Shown here in pieces: positions 35,648 to 45,352 of a DNA stretch of 64,000 nucleotides. Made by a program: the position numbers and the translations under genes. This DNA is from Trichormus sp. NMC-1 (GTDB lineage: Bacteria; Cyanobacteriota; Cyanobacteriia; Cyanobacteriales; Nostocaceae): the NCBI RefSeq assembly GCF_001858025.1, contig NZ_LZQD01000002.1:120092-184091 (forward strand), given 5' to 3'. The notes beneath the pieces were generated by a model. That model saw only the letters and a list, made by a program, of their open reading frames with translations. It was not told where the DNA came from and ran no database searches. Position 1 is the stretch's first letter; each line of letters opens with the position of its first letter.

Positions 35648-37441
35648 ATGCAGATGGATTGGATTAGTTTACTAAAAGCTCAACAAGCTGACTTTCTTCA
35701 ACGAGTAAAAAAACCTAAAACTACTGATCTATCTCTCTTAGAAGGTCAAGTCAAAGGTTGTCACAGTGAAATTATGGCATTTTGGGGCGATTCATTGGCA
35801 AACATTCTTGAATGTTCTCGCCAACAAGCCGAAATTATTGCCAAAAACCCGCCACCAACCCCACCAGAATATCCTGAACCACCTGATTGGACAATTCCCT
35901 TTCCTACATATTTTCAGCGTCAAGCAGAAGATTATCTTGTTCGTGAAAAAATTGTTGATCGGATCATTACGGAACGATTGGGTAAATTGGTGAGAAAAGT
36001 ACCGCAGGACACCTTAGATAATATGGTGTTAGATGATGAAGGAAATTTACGTGGTGAAAGTAAATTTATTTATCGATTGACTAATAACCCGAAAGTGAGT
36101 ATTCAAATTAATGTTGCTGATGGAGAAAGTTTTAACGGGATTAAAAAAGACAAAATACGTTGGTCAATTAATCAAGAAGATGTTCAAAACCACCAAGTCT
36201 TAATTTTCCTATCTTTATTTTATCCAGGAACTACCCAATTAGGATACCATAAGCAAACTGTGATTACTGGTTTTTTACCCAGCAATCAATTAGAATTTCA
36301 TGAACCAAAACTATATCTTACTCCTAGTAGTTTATTGTATGCTGGGGGATTAGATTGGTATTTACAATCCTTATCTGTACAAAAAGATAATCTGCCCATA
36401 ATTGATGATAAAATGGTGGCAGAAATAATTCAAACATTGCCATCAGAACATCCAAAAAAGAAGATTATTGGTGATTGGGAATGCTGGCAAACATTAAAAG
36501 GACACACTAAAGGCATTAACTGTTTAGCCTATTCTCTAAAGACTTTAAGAGGAAAAGATGCTGAGTATAACAATGTAGAAGTTGTCCCAATTTTAGCTAG
36601 TGGAAGTCGTGGTGAGACAAAATTATGGAATTTAGCTAAAGGTGAATTAATCGAGACATTATCAGAATCGCCTTGGTCTATTTCTGGTTTGGTAGATGAA
36701 GTTAATTCCTTAGCTTTTAGTACAGATGGACAAATTTTAGTTAGTGTAGGTGCAGATTCTACAATTAAAATTTGGCATACTGGCGCACTAGATTTAATTG
36801 ATATTTGGCATAAACATAATGGGTGTGTTCGTTGTGTTGCGTTTACACCAGATGGAAAAATGATAGCAACTGGTGGTGATGACAGAAAAATTCTGTTTTG
36901 GAATTTGCGCGATCGCCAAGTAGAAAATACCCTATGTTTAGATGATACAGCAGCCCATTCAATGGTGTTAAGTCAAGATGGCAAAATTTTGATTACAGGT
37001 AGCTATCGTAAAATCAAAGTTTGGCGTTTAACATCTTCACTCAATAAGAAACGCCAGCAAGAAATTAAACCAATACATACCCTAATGGGTCATTCTCATA
37101 TCGTTAATTCTCTAGCAATTAGTGCTAAGGCTAAATTTTTGATTAGCGGGAGTCAAGACAAAACTATTAAAGTTTGGAATTTAGTAAATGGAGAATTACT
37201 ACACACTCTCAAGGGACATAGAGATATTGTCAATACAGTTGCTTTGAGTCCAGATGAACAAATAATTGCTAGTGGTAGTGCGGATAAAACTATCAAATTG
37301 TGGCATTTAGAAACAGGGGAATTGTTAGGTACTTTTACAGGTCACTCTCACACAGTTACAGCTTTAGCGTTTACTGCTTCTGGGGAAATGTTGGTGAGTG
37401 GGAGTTTGGATAAGACGATTAAAATTTGGCAACGGAGTTAA
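35648..37441 (+). CDS. WD40-repeat protein
   Basis: 597 residues. The first 280 residues are unrecognised: a helical start (WISLLKAQQADFLQRVKKPK) and a beta-rich middle (KVSIQINVADGESFNGIKKD). From residue 280 at least six WD40 repeats follow: GHTKGINCLAYS, VDEVNSLAFSTDGQILVSVG, NGCVRCVAFTPDGKMIATGG, ... GHSHIVNSLAIS, GHRDIVNTVALSPDEQI and GHSHTVTALAFTASGE, forming a propeller. WD40 domains bind proteins; no catalytic domain is seen. The gene is followed by a hairpin terminator. Confidence 0.9.
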   Translation: MQMDWISLLKAQQADFLQRVKKPKTTDLSLLEGQVKGCHSEIMAFWGDSLANILECSRQQAEIIAKNPPPTPPEYPEPPDWTIPFPTYFQRQAEDYLVREKIVDRIITERLGKLVRKVPQDTLDNMVLDDEGNLRGESKFIYRLTNNPKVSIQINVADGESFNGIKKDKIRWSINQEDVQNHQVLIFLSLFYPGTTQLGYHKQTVITGFLPSNQLEFHEPKLYLTPSSLLYAGGLDWYLQSLSVQKDNLPIIDDKMVAEIIQTLPSEHPKKKIIGDWECWQTLKGHTKGINCLAYSLKTLRGKDAEYNNVEVVPILASGSRGETKLWNLAKGELIETLSESPWSISGLVDEVNSLAFSTDGQILVSVGADSTIKIWHTGALDLIDIWHKHNGCVRCVAFTPDGKMIATGGDDRKILFWNLRDRQVENTLCLDDTAAHSMVLSQDGKILITGSYRKIKVWRLTSSLNKKRQQEIKPIHTLMGHSHIVNSLAISAKAKFLISGSQDKTIKVWNLVNGELLHTLKGHRDIVNTVALSPDEQIIASGSADKTIKLWHLETGELLGTFTGHSHTVTALAFTASGEMLVSGSLDKTIKIWQRS

Positions 37442-37460
37442 TATTAAACTCATCATTTTC

Positions 37461-37493
37461 AGATCCCTTACTTCCTTGAGAAGTAGGGGATCT
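37461..37493 (+). terminator. hairpin after WD40 gene
   Basis: AGATCCCTTACTTC / GAAGTAGGGGATCT with a TTATTATT tail. Probably a terminator. Confidence 0.7.
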
Positions 37494-37537
37494 TATTATT
37501 CAAGAATGATTTAGAATTGGTATAAGCTTTATCATTA

Positions 37538-38104
37538 GTGATTATGACTATAGCCAGCGATCGCCAAATTACTCTAGATGAGTTTCTTAAATTACCAGAA
37601 ACTAAACCAGCATCAGAGTTTATTAATGGGGAAATAACACAGAAACCTATGCCACAGGGTGAACACAGCTTACTTCAGGCTAATTTAATTGAAGTTATCA
37701 ATGCCAAAACCAAAGATCAAAAAATTGCCTATGCTTTCCCAGAACTACGTTGTACTTTTGGTGGTGACACTATTGTACCTGATGTAGCAGTGTTCCGTTG
37801 GGAAAGAATACCGAAAACGGCATCAGGGAAAATCAGCAACCGCTTTGAAATTCATCCTGACTGGGTAATTGAAATACTTTCTCCAGATCAGCAACAGAAA
37901 AAGGTGCTAACTAAATTATTACATTGTTCCCGCAATGGCACAGAATTAGGATGGTTGATGAACCCAGAAGAAGAAACTGTATTAGCAGTGTTTCCTGGTC
38001 AAAAAATTGAATTATATGAAGGTGATGATAAGTTACCAATTCTTGAGAGTATTGAATTAGAACTAACAGTGAAAGAAGTTTTTGGTTGGTTAAGTTTTGG
38101 TTAA
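37538..38104 (+). CDS. Uma2-family (DUF820) restriction-endonuclease-fold protein
   Basis: 188 residues. The Uma2 pattern is present: ITLDEFLKLPETKPASEFINGEI at the start, then PQGEHSLLQANL, and the PD-(D/E)XK core VPDVAVF (Asp) with IEILSPDQ (Glu) 50 residues on. The family is abundant in cyanobacteria; its substrate is not known, and some are thought to be remnants of mobile elements. It is single, followed by a terminator. Confidence 0.9.
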   Translation: MIMTIASDRQITLDEFLKLPETKPASEFINGEITQKPMPQGEHSLLQANLIEVINAKTKDQKIAYAFPELRCTFGGDTIVPDVAVFRWERIPKTASGKISNRFEIHPDWVIEILSPDQQQKKVLTKLLHCSRNGTELGWLMNPEEETVLAVFPGQKIELYEGDDKLPILESIELELTVKEVFGWLSFG

Positions 38105-38183
38105 ATGAAAATAAATAATTACCCCAAATACCATAATAGATTTTTTGGGGTTGCAGATTTGTACAATAAATTTTATACTTCTT

Positions 38184-38214
38184 GAGGATGCTTTTACAAG
38201 CATCCTCATTTTTT
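38184..38214 (+). terminator. rho-independent terminator after Uma2 gene
   Basis: GAGGATGCTT-ttac-AAGCATCCTC followed by ATTTTTT. A strong stem and T run about 80 bp after the stop. Confidence 0.9.
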
Positions 38215-38370
38215 GGGTAAATGCCTATATTCTCTGAATTAGACTCAATAGAATATCATAATTTTACCCTTTTAACTCAAAAACATTTCTTTAGGAAAAT
38301 TCATAAGATTTTCCTATAAGTTGTGCAATAAATTATCAACAATTCTGAAAACGCAAACTTAGTATCTACC

Positions 38371-40281
38371 ATGAATCAATCACCTATCCTCAATAATCCA
38401 GTTTTAGATCAAAAAGCTAAGGCAAATTCCCAGTTTAGATTTACGATTTCTAACGATATTTTTTCAGATCCAGACGCTATCAACCCCTTTGATAATTTAG
38501 TAGTCTTTGGTAATAGCCTTTCTGATACTGGAAATGTTTTTGAAATATTCAAGAACGTTGATCCCCAACCATTTGGTTATCCCGCATCACCCTATTATTA
38601 CCAAGGACGTTTTTCTGACGGACCGAATTGGGTAGATTATCTTGGATCTAAATTAACCTTTAGCGAAGAATCAGTCATAAATTTCGCTCATGGTGGAGCA
38701 AAGGCAGGCGAAGATGTTGTTTTTCCGGGTTTTGAGAATAATCCTATCCCATCAGTATTAACACAAATTCAACAATTTACAACTGAAAATACAAATACTC
38801 CGGTTAGTGAAGATACACTATACATAATCTGGGCTGGTCATAATGATTTTAATTTTCTCGCTGCTACGGCTGATCCTGTCGAAGTTGCTAAGAATGCAGC
38901 CACAAGTATTGGTGATGCAATTACGACATTAAGTAGTTTAGGGGCAAAGGAAATTGTTGTTGCTAATTTAGAAGATTTAAAAGCTAGACCCTACATAAAT
39001 CCAGCAAATCCTACTGCCGATGGTAGAGAATTTTCTATTGAGTTTAACAATGCTTTAAGTCAAGAAGTAAATGATTTAGAATCATCTCTCAACATTGATT
39101 TATCTGTAGTAGATATCTTTAGTTTTAATGAAGAAGTTCAAGCTAATCCTGAAAATTACGACTTCACTAATCTTACCGAACCTCTGATTTATATCACCCC
39201 TGGGACTGTTAACCCTGATGAATATGCATACTGGGATGAAGCCCATCCCACTACCAAGCTTCATCAATACATTTCCCAAACATTTGAGAATACACTACTG
39301 GATGAAGGAATTATTCCTGATTTAATTAGATATTCAGCAACATTAGCAGATGGAAGTGAATTACCAGATTGGTTGAGTTTTAATCCCATAACTCAAACAT
39401 TTAGTGGTACTCCTGCATATGGAGATGCAGGTCAACTGGATGTAAAAGTGATCGCTACAGATAAAGAAGGAGCGATCGCAACAGATACCTTCTCTATTCA
39501 GATTCAAACACCATTCATCTTCGGGACAACCAATAGCGAAGAAATCAGCCCTGAAGCAGGACAAGCATTATTTGCAGGTGACGGAGACGATACAATAAAT
39601 TCCACCGACGATAATGACATCTTTGCAGGTAATGGTAATGATGTTGTTACAGTCAATAGCCACTCTTCTGTTTCCGCTGGAGATGGTGACGATACCGTCA
39701 TTGTTGGTGCAAATGGACCTGCTCTCAATACCACTGTTGATGGTGGTAATGGTGAAGATAATCTAGTTGTAGCTGAAGCCAATGGTACTAACAATCTGTT
39801 TGGAGCCGCAGACGCAGATGAACTACAAGTAATTGAAGGTTCACGTCAATTATTGTTTGGTGGTTCAGGTAACGACAAGATCACCAGTGCGGGTAGCAAC
39901 AACCGTCTTTTTGGTGGTTCTGGAATTGATGTTTTAGTCTCCAACCTGAATGATTTTCTCTCTGGTGGTGACGGTGATGATGTTCTTTTTGCTGGAAAAG
40001 CAGGAGGGAATAAACTCACCGGTGGTAGTGGTAATGAGCAATTTTGGGTTGCTAACGGTAGTTTACCAACTAGCAAAAATACCATTACAGATTTCACTAT
40101 TGGAGTTGACAAAATCGGCTTTGGTGGAGTCAGTGTCCTCAACTTTGGTCAAGTAACCAGAGAACAAACAGGTGCTGATACTTTACTCAAAAACGGAACA
40201 ACTGAAATAGCTTTGTTAGTGGGAATTACCGCTAACAGTCTCACAGCTAATGACTTTGCTTTTTCTGCCAGCATCGTTTAA
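38371..40281 (+). CDS. GDSL/SGNH esterase with Ig-like and RTX-type repeats
   Basis: 636 residues. Residues 40-320 are an SGNH hydrolase: block [15 protein letters not shown] with Ser, block [10 protein letters not shown] with Asn, block [14 protein letters not shown] with Asp/His. Then a cadherin-like He_PIG domain (about 322-378: [18 protein letters not shown]) and RTX-like nonapeptides from 385 ([46 protein letters not shown]) with a C-terminal secretion tail. There is no signal peptide, as expected for a type I secretion substrate. It may be an extracellular esterase or lipase. Codons 319-504 (39325-39882) are duplicated at 42408. Confidence 0.92.
   Translation: MNQSPILNNPVLDQKAKANSQFRFTISNDIFSDPDAINPFDNLVVFGNSLSDTGNVFEIFKNVDPQPFGYPASPYYYQGRFSDGPNWVDYLGSKLTFSEESVINFAHGGAKAGEDVVFPGFENNPIPSVLTQIQQFTTENTNTPVSEDTLYIIWAGHNDFNFLAATADPVEVAKNAATSIGDAITTLSSLGAKEIVVANLEDLKARPYINPANPTADGREFSIEFNNALSQEVNDLESSLNIDLSVVDIFSFNEEVQANPENYDFTNLTEPLIYITPGTVNPDEYAYWDEAHPTTKLHQYISQTFENTLLDEGIIPDLIRYSATLADGSELPDWLSFNPITQTFSGTPAYGDAGQLDVKVIATDKEGAIATDTFSIQIQTPFIFGTTNSEEISPEAGQALFAGDGDDTINSTDDNDIFAGNGNDVVTVNSHSSVSAGDGDDTVIVGANGPALNTTVDGGNGEDNLVVAEANGTNNLFGAADADELQVIEGSRQLLFGGSGNDKITSAGSNNRLFGGSGIDVLVSNLNDFLSGGDGDDVLFAGKAGGNKLTGGSGNEQFWVANGSLPTSKNTITDFTIGVDKIGFGGVSVLNFGQVTREQTGADTLLKNGTTEIALLVGITANSLTANDFAFSASIV
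39325..39882 (+). repeat. 558-bp duplicated segment, source copy in esterase gene
   Basis: Reads identically to 42408-42965 wherever I compared it. The segment spans 186 codons: the Ig-like domain and first RTX-like repeats of the esterase. Confidence 0.95.
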
Positions 40282-40315
40282 ATAACACCCTTTTTCAAAA
40301 CAGAGTAACGTAGGT

Positions 40316-40366
40316 AAAAACCTTTGCGTTACTCTGCGCTAACCTCCGTGTTCCTCTGCGTTTTAA
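40316..40366. repeat. CTCTGCGTT-type dispersed repeat
   Basis: CTTTGCGTTACTCTGCGCTAACCTCCGTGTTCCTCTGCGTT-like tract lies between esterase and ftsH, related to tracts at 1094 and 58380. Confidence 0.6.
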
Positions 40367-40372
40367 AAAACC

Positions 40373-42310
40373 CTAAACCAATAAAGTTTGCAGCAAAGGT
40401 TTGTCAGCATCTAACTTACCAGTCCGCAACCATTCAGACATTTCATCTGGTGCTTGTGCTTGAGTAAGTCTTTCTCGTAAATAACTACCTTCCAGAATTT
40501 CTTTTTGCAATAGTTCCTGAGCAATCTCTTCTAGTAAGTCGCGGTTATATTGGAGAATACTTAAAGCCATATGATGAGCATTATCCAATATCTCTTTCAC
40601 TTCCCGGTCAATTTCTTCCGTCATTTGCGGACTAATTGAACGTCGAGGATTTCCATAACCTTCGAGAAACTGCTGTTGGACTTTTTCAAAAGCAACTGGT
40701 CCGAGTTTATCGCTCATGCCATAAATTGTAATTGCCCTTTCTGCTAAATCGGTGGCTTTTTGGATATCATCAGAAGCACCAGTAGAGACTTTACCGAAAA
40801 CAATTTCTTCGGAAGAACGTCCACCTAATAAAGTGGCAATGCGTCCGCGAATTTCATCTTCTATCATTAAGAAACGGTCTTCTTCTGGCATTTGAATTGT
40901 ATAACCCAAAGCACCGACACCACGGGGAACAACAGAAATTTTCTCAACTTTACCCGCACCAGGCATTAAAGCACCAATGATAGCGTGTCCAACTTCGTGA
41001 TAAGCAACGGTCTTTTTCTCAAGTTCATTTAATACACGAGAGCGTTTTTCTAAACCTGCAACTAAACGTTCAATGGCTTCGTTGAAATCTGCCATTAGTA
41101 CTGCTTGACGATTATTTCTCGCTGCTAATAACGCCGCTTCATTAACTAAGTTAGCTAAATCTGCACCTGCAAAACCAGGTGTGCGAGTGGCAATAATTCC
41201 TAAATCCACATCTTCCGCAAGTTTAACGTTTCTAGCATGGACTTTGAGAATTGCTTCCCGACCAATTTTATCAGGTCTATCGACGACAATTTGACGGTCA
41301 AAACGACCGGGACGACGTAAAGCTGGATCAAGAACTTCGGGACGGTTGGTAGCAGCGATGATAATTACACCGGTGTTAGCGTCAAAACCATCCATTTCGG
41401 AGAGTAATTGATTGAGGGTTTGTTCTCGTTCATCGTTACCACCGACGAAACCACCCGCACCACCGCGAGATTTACCTAAAGCGTCTAATTCATCAATGAA
41501 GACGATACAGGGTGCTTGTTGTTTTGCTTGTTCAAATAAATCGCGGACTCGCGCAGCACCAACACCAACGAATAGTTCGATAAATTCAGAACCGGAGATA
41601 CTGAAGAAGGGAACACCAGCTTCACCTGCGATCGCTTTTGCTAGTAATGTTTTACCTGTACCTGGAGGTCCGACTAACAACACACCTTTGGGAATTTTTG
41701 CCCCTAAGTTGGTGTATTTGGTCGCATTTTTGAGAAAATCAACGATTTCTTCTAATTCAGCTTTGGCTTCATCTACACCTGCTACATCTAGGAATTTTAC
41801 ACCTGTGCTGCCTTCAGAATAAATGCGAGCTTTACTTTTACCTACTGTCAACGCTGCAGGACCACCAGCTTGACGATTCATTAAAAATGCCCAAATCCCA
41901 AAGAAAATCAACGGAGGTGCTACCCAACTCAATAAAGTGCCAATCCAGGCGTTTTCGTTGGGTGGTGGTGCGGCAAATTCGACATTATTCTCGCGGAGAA
42001 TTTTCGGTAAATCTAAGTCGATGGCTACAGGTGTAGTTCTAAATACCTGTTCAACGGTTTTACCTTCGGGGGTTTGGGTTTTGATAGAATATTCAATGCG
42101 ATCGCTCCCCACAATTGCTTTATCTACTTTACCAGCTTGTACTTGAGCAATAAAATCACTATAGGGAACTTGCTGCAATCGAGTCCCGAACAAACTGGGA
42201 ACTATCAAGTTCAGCAATAACAAAAGAGTCAATAAAATTAGGAAACTACTACCAAACTGTCGTATTTTTGGCGTTTTCATCTGTTTGTTATTATTAGTTT
42301 CCACAGGCAT
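40373..42310 (-). CDS. ftsH: FtsH membrane metalloprotease
   Basis: 645 residues; AGGTGA lies 6 bases before the ATG at 42310. Two N-terminal transmembrane helices (about 21-38 and 118-140) flank a lumenal domain. The AAA domain has Walker A GPPGTGKT, Walker [13 protein letters not shown] and the second region [19 protein letters not shown]; the zinc site is HEVGH (about residue 440) with a second Asp in the following helix. It degrades membrane proteins; cyanobacteria use FtsH complexes to turn over photosystem II. Several paralogues exist in the group, and I cannot say which one this is. Confidence 0.96.
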   Translation of the reverse strand: MPVETNNNKQMKTPKIRQFGSSFLILLTLLLLLNLIVPSLFGTRLQQVPYSDFIAQVQAGKVDKAIVGSDRIEYSIKTQTPEGKTVEQVFRTTPVAIDLDLPKILRENNVEFAAPPPNENAWIGTLLSWVAPPLIFFGIWAFLMNRQAGGPAALTVGKSKARIYSEGSTGVKFLDVAGVDEAKAELEEIVDFLKNATKYTNLGAKIPKGVLLVGPPGTGKTLLAKAIAGEAGVPFFSISGSEFIELFVGVGAARVRDLFEQAKQQAPCIVFIDELDALGKSRGGAGGFVGGNDEREQTLNQLLSEMDGFDANTGVIIIAATNRPEVLDPALRRPGRFDRQIVVDRPDKIGREAILKVHARNVKLAEDVDLGIIATRTPGFAGADLANLVNEAALLAARNNRQAVLMADFNEAIERLVAGLEKRSRVLNELEKKTVAYHEVGHAIIGALMPGAGKVEKISVVPRGVGALGYTIQMPEEDRFLMIEDEIRGRIATLLGGRSSEEIVFGKVSTGASDDIQKATDLAERAITIYGMSDKLGPVAFEKVQQQFLEGYGNPRRSISPQMTEEIDREVKEILDNAHHMALSILQYNRDLLEEIAQELLQKEILEGSYLRERLTQAQAPDEMSEWLRTGKLDADKPLLQTLLV

Positions 42311-42336
42311 AATGTCACCTCAATAAAATTTATTTG

Positions 42337-42371
42337 TTAGTCATTAGTCATTGGTCATTAGTCATTGGTTT
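42337..42371. repeat. TTAGTCA heptamer array
   Basis: TTAGTCA, TTAGTCA, TTGGTCA, TTAGTCA, TTGGTTT: five 7-bp units between ftsH and the duplicate. Confidence 0.8.
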
Positions 42372-42387
42372 ATTAACCTTCCCATCT

Positions 42388-42410
42388 CTCCCTATTCCCT
42401 ATTCCCTATT
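42388..42410. repeat. ATTCCCT heptamer array at duplicate's left edge
   Basis: CCCTATTCCCTATTCCCT ends in ATT, which is also the start of the duplicate. On the right of the duplicate follows CTCTGTTCCCTT, which looks like the continuation of the same array. Confidence 0.75.
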
Positions 42411-42965
42411 AGATATTCAGCAACATTAGCAGATGGAAGTGAATTACCAGATTGGTTGAGTTTTAATCCCATAACTCAAACATTTAGTGGTACTCCTGCA
42501 TATGGAGATGCAGGTCAACTGGATGTAAAAGTGATCGCTACAGATAAAGAAGGAGCGATCGCAACAGATACCTTCTCTATTCAGATTCAAACACCATTCA
42601 TCTTCGGGACAACCAATAGCGAAGAAATCAGCCCTGAAGCAGGACAAGCATTATTTGCAGGTGACGGAGACGATACAATAAATTCCACCGACGATAATGA
42701 CATCTTTGCAGGTAATGGTAATGATGTTGTTACAGTCAATAGCCACTCTTCTGTTTCCGCTGGAGATGGTGACGATACCGTCATTGTTGGTGCAAATGGA
42801 CCTGCTCTCAATACCACTGTTGATGGTGGTAATGGTGAAGATAATCTAGTTGTAGCTGAAGCCAATGGTACTAACAATCTGTTTGGAGCCGCAGACGCAG
42901 ATGAACTACAAGTAATTGAAGGTTCACGTCAATTATTGTTTGGTGGTTCAGGTAACGACAAGATC
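42408..42965 (+). pseudogene. exact 558-bp copy of esterase gene middle
   Basis: Reads identically to 39325-39882 wherever compared, 3083 bp downstream of it and in the same orientation. It starts at ATTAGATATTCAGC and ends at AACGACAAGATC, after which the two sequences differ (ACCAG vs TCTGT). No start codon with ribosome-binding site precedes it, and its frame runs into the antisense of the DUF4126 gene. I call it a partial, non-functional duplicate of the gene at 38371. An assembly error cannot be excluded. Confidence 0.85.
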
Positions 42966-42979
42966 TCTGTTCCCTTTTT

Positions 42980-43678
42980 TCAAGTTAATAACAAAGCAAA
43001 TAATCCACATAAAGCAATTCCATCAAATACACCTGCACCACCGATACTAAATACACCCGCACTCATGGCTTGAATATCTTTGAGATGAAGCAAATCAGCA
43101 CCAATTAAAGTACCTAGAACACCACCAGCAAAAGCCACTGGTGCAGCATGAGGTGAGGCTATTAGCATTGCAGAAACAGCCGCAGTCAAAGGAGCAAGCA
43201 ATGGATTCATTTGAATTCCAATTCCCGGTACTACCTGGGCTGCAAAGTAGCTGACAACAGTCACAATGGCAGTAACTAGCAGAATTGCCAGCACATTTCC
43301 CTGATAAAATTGGTATAATGCCAACACAACAGGTATTAATCCACCCCCCACATTCAGAGCTACCACGGTAGAACGTTGCACATTACTTAATGGAATACCC
43401 CAAAATTCCTTTAACCACAGTGCCGCAAATTCATCTGCTAATTGGACGGGAGCTTCTAATCGGTAGATGGGAATATTGATTGTGCTGGTAATAATTACTA
43501 GCAACAACAATACAAAAGCAATACTAGGAGAAAAACCCAACTTGGCTACCGCAATTTCCACCACGTCTACTGCTACAGCAAACCAAATAAATGGCAGCAA
43601 CAGCAATAAAGCCAGAAATAATAGTAATGAAACTGGTAGATAAATCATGGAAATAAAGAAATAGAATGAATTTGGCAC
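42980..43678 (-). CDS. DUF4126 membrane protein
   Basis: 232 residues with about six transmembrane segments. Typical DUF4126 features: a Gly-rich loop [21 protein letters not shown] preceded by helices, and the C-terminal [20 protein letters not shown]. The sequence is highly hydrophobic without charged catalytic residues. Function unknown. The stop lies 14 bp from the duplicate's right end. In the opposite direction, a small membrane protein gene follows at 43888. Confidence 0.85.
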   Translation of the reverse strand: MPNSFYFFISMIYLPVSLLLFLALLLLLPFIWFAVAVDVVEIAVAKLGFSPSIAFVLLLLVIITSTINIPIYRLEAPVQLADEFAALWLKEFWGIPLSNVQRSTVVALNVGGGLIPVVLALYQFYQGNVLAILLVTAIVTVVSYFAAQVVPGIGIQMNPLLAPLTAAVSAMLIASPHAAPVAFAGGVLGTLIGADLLHLKDIQAMSAGVFSIGGAGVFDGIALCGLFALLLT

Positions 43679-43887
43679 TCAGATCCTCAAATCCAGCCTT
43701 TTGAAAATCTGTAAATAACTATAAAATGCGTTTATTCGACCATTTTCCAGAAATCAACTTTGTGGATGTTGACAGATACAGGATCTAAAGAAGTAAAGTT
43801 TTGTATCTGTTTTCTATTGTAGAGACTGGATAGTGAAGTCTAAATTCGTGTATACCCTACCCAAAAAATGTGTATTGCCGTACTTTG

Positions 43888-44079
43888 ATGAAAAATCAAC
43901 TAGGTTTCTTACTTAAGCTACTTTTACTTTCGGCTTTAATATCATTCTTGATTAAGTATGCCGCTCCGACGTTTTTAATTCCCGAAACATCAACAAATGC
44001 ACTAATTCTAGTTTTGTTGCCTACTGTGATTATGATAACTATTTTACTTCTGCGAATTCCAGCACAAAAACAAAATTAA
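43888..44079 (+). CDS. small two-helix membrane protein
   Basis: 63 residues from the ATG at 43888 (MKNQLGFLLKLLLLSALISF). Two hydrophobic segments (about 5-24 and 38-58) separated by a short polar loop, then a basic end IPAQKQN. Not recognised. It precedes the AI-2E-family permease gene by 89 bp on the same strand. It could be an accessory protein but this is only position. Confidence 0.6.
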   Translation: MKNQLGFLLKLLLLSALISFLIKYAAPTFLIPETSTNALILVLLPTVIMITILLLRIPAQKQN

Positions 44080-44168
44080 CTGAAAATCTCTAGTAGGAAT
44101 CTCTAAAATCAGCTAACCTATCTGCATAGCTGGAAAATTTCGTCTCACCAAGCTTTGGGAGTCAGTTT

Positions 44169-45284
44169 GTGAAACTTGGTCAATGGATTGGTTTAATCGC
44201 CTTAGTTCTATCTATATATATATTGTGGCAACTGCGTGAAGTGCTGTTACTGATATTTGCTGCTGTTGTTTTAGCAACGGCCTTAAATCGGTTAGCTCAA
44301 CGTTTGCAAAGCTTAGGGATGAAACGTGGCCTTGCTGTTGTCTTGTCAGTAACTCTCTTTTTTGCTGGTGTGATTGGCTTTTTCTGGCTGATTGTTCCAC
44401 CCTTTGCCCAGCAATTTCAAGAACTAACTTTACGAGTTCCCCAAGGATTTGAGCGCATTAATAGTTGGATTGACGAACAAAGAACTCACATTCCTGATCA
44501 ATTAGCACCCTTCATCCCAGATTTTAACACTTTAATAGGAGAAGCACAGCCTTTATTCAATCGCGTATTGGGAAACTCTTTTGCCTTTGTTTCTGGCTCT
44601 TTGGTAATTGTTCTAAATATTTTATTAGTGTTAGTGTTGACAGGGATGTTTTTAGCTGATCCTGATGCTTATATAAAAGTATTTATCCGGTTATTTCCCT
44701 CATTTTATCGACGACGGGTAGCGGGAATTTTAGCTCAGTGTGAAAGTTCATTAGAAGGATGGGTGACAGGGGCTTTTATTGCTGTCTTTGTAGTGGGATT
44801 GATGAGCTTAGTGGGCTTATCATTTTTGGGTGTAAAGGCAGCTTTAGCATTGGCCGTTTTAGCGGGATTTATGAATTTAATTCCTAATCTCGGACCAACT
44901 ATGAGTGTAGTGCCGGCGATGGCAATTGCTCTTTTAGATAATCCCTGGAAACCTATTTTTGTCTTAATTCTTTACTTTTTTATTCAACAAGCTGAGAGTA
45001 ATTTTCTCACGCCGATAGTTATGGCGCATCAGGTATCTTTACTACCAGCAGTAACGTTAATTTCTCAATTATTTTTTGTGACTTTCTTTGGCTTTTTAGG
45101 ATTATTGTTAGCACTGCCTTTAACTGTTGTCGCTAAAATTTGGGTACAAGAAGTATTAGTTAAAGATGTTTTGGATGAGTGGAGGCATAATCATCAACAA
45201 GCGACTGAGTTGGTGATGGTTTCTGAATCTGCTGATATCAAAGACTTTCAGGAAGCGGAAGTTATAGGAAAGGATGAAGATTAA
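44169..45284 (+). CDS. AI-2E-family (PerM/YdiK-like) permease
   Basis: 371 residues from a GTG. Eight or so transmembrane helices with the family's central motif LNLIPNLGPTMSVVPAMAIA-like segment (FMNLIPNLGPTMSVVP) and QQAESNFLTPIVMAHQVSLL. Family members include AI-2 exporters (TqsA) and Na+/H+ exchangers; the substrate of this one is not shown. The last 35 residues are a hydrophilic tail (HQQATELVMVSESADIKDFQ). It is closed by a hairpin terminator. Confidence 0.93.
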   Translation: MKLGQWIGLIALVLSIYILWQLREVLLLIFAAVVLATALNRLAQRLQSLGMKRGLAVVLSVTLFFAGVIGFFWLIVPPFAQQFQELTLRVPQGFERINSWIDEQRTHIPDQLAPFIPDFNTLIGEAQPLFNRVLGNSFAFVSGSLVIVLNILLVLVLTGMFLADPDAYIKVFIRLFPSFYRRRVAGILAQCESSLEGWVTGAFIAVFVVGLMSLVGLSFLGVKAALALAVLAGFMNLIPNLGPTMSVVPAMAIALLDNPWKPIFVLILYFFIQQAESNFLTPIVMAHQVSLLPAVTLISQLFFVTFFGFLGLLLALPLTVVAKIWVQEVLVKDVLDEWRHNHQQATELVMVSESADIKDFQEAEVIGKDED

Positions 45285-45302
45285 TTGTAAATAGCATATC
45301 TG

Positions 45303-45334
45303 AAAGCGATGGCTGCTGTAGCGATCGCTTTTTT
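45303..45334 (+). terminator. terminator containing an HIP1 octamer
   Basis: AAAGCGAT-N13-ATCGCTTTTTTG. The right arm includes GCGATCGC, so the HIP1 word is part of the stem. Confidence 0.75.
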
Positions 45335-45352
45335 GATAAACTACATTAAATT

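Larger units (their letters stand above)
42311..42979. other. gap between ftsH and DUF4126 gene, filled by a duplication
   Basis: It consists of TTAGTCA-type heptamers (42337-42371), an ATTCCCT array (42388-42410), and then the 558-bp duplicate. An open frame (42351-43073) runs through the duplicate and into the antisense of the next gene, and is not a gene. Confidence 0.85.

Noticed and set aside
39504-40142. Several long antisense frames in the esterase gene
   Set aside because: They are a by-product of GGT/GAT-rich RTX repeats and appear also in the duplicate.
42351-43073. Open frame of 240 codons through the duplicated esterase segment
   Set aside because: It has no start signal, begins in heptamer repeats, and its end is antisense to the DUF4126 gene; it is the duplicate, not a gene.
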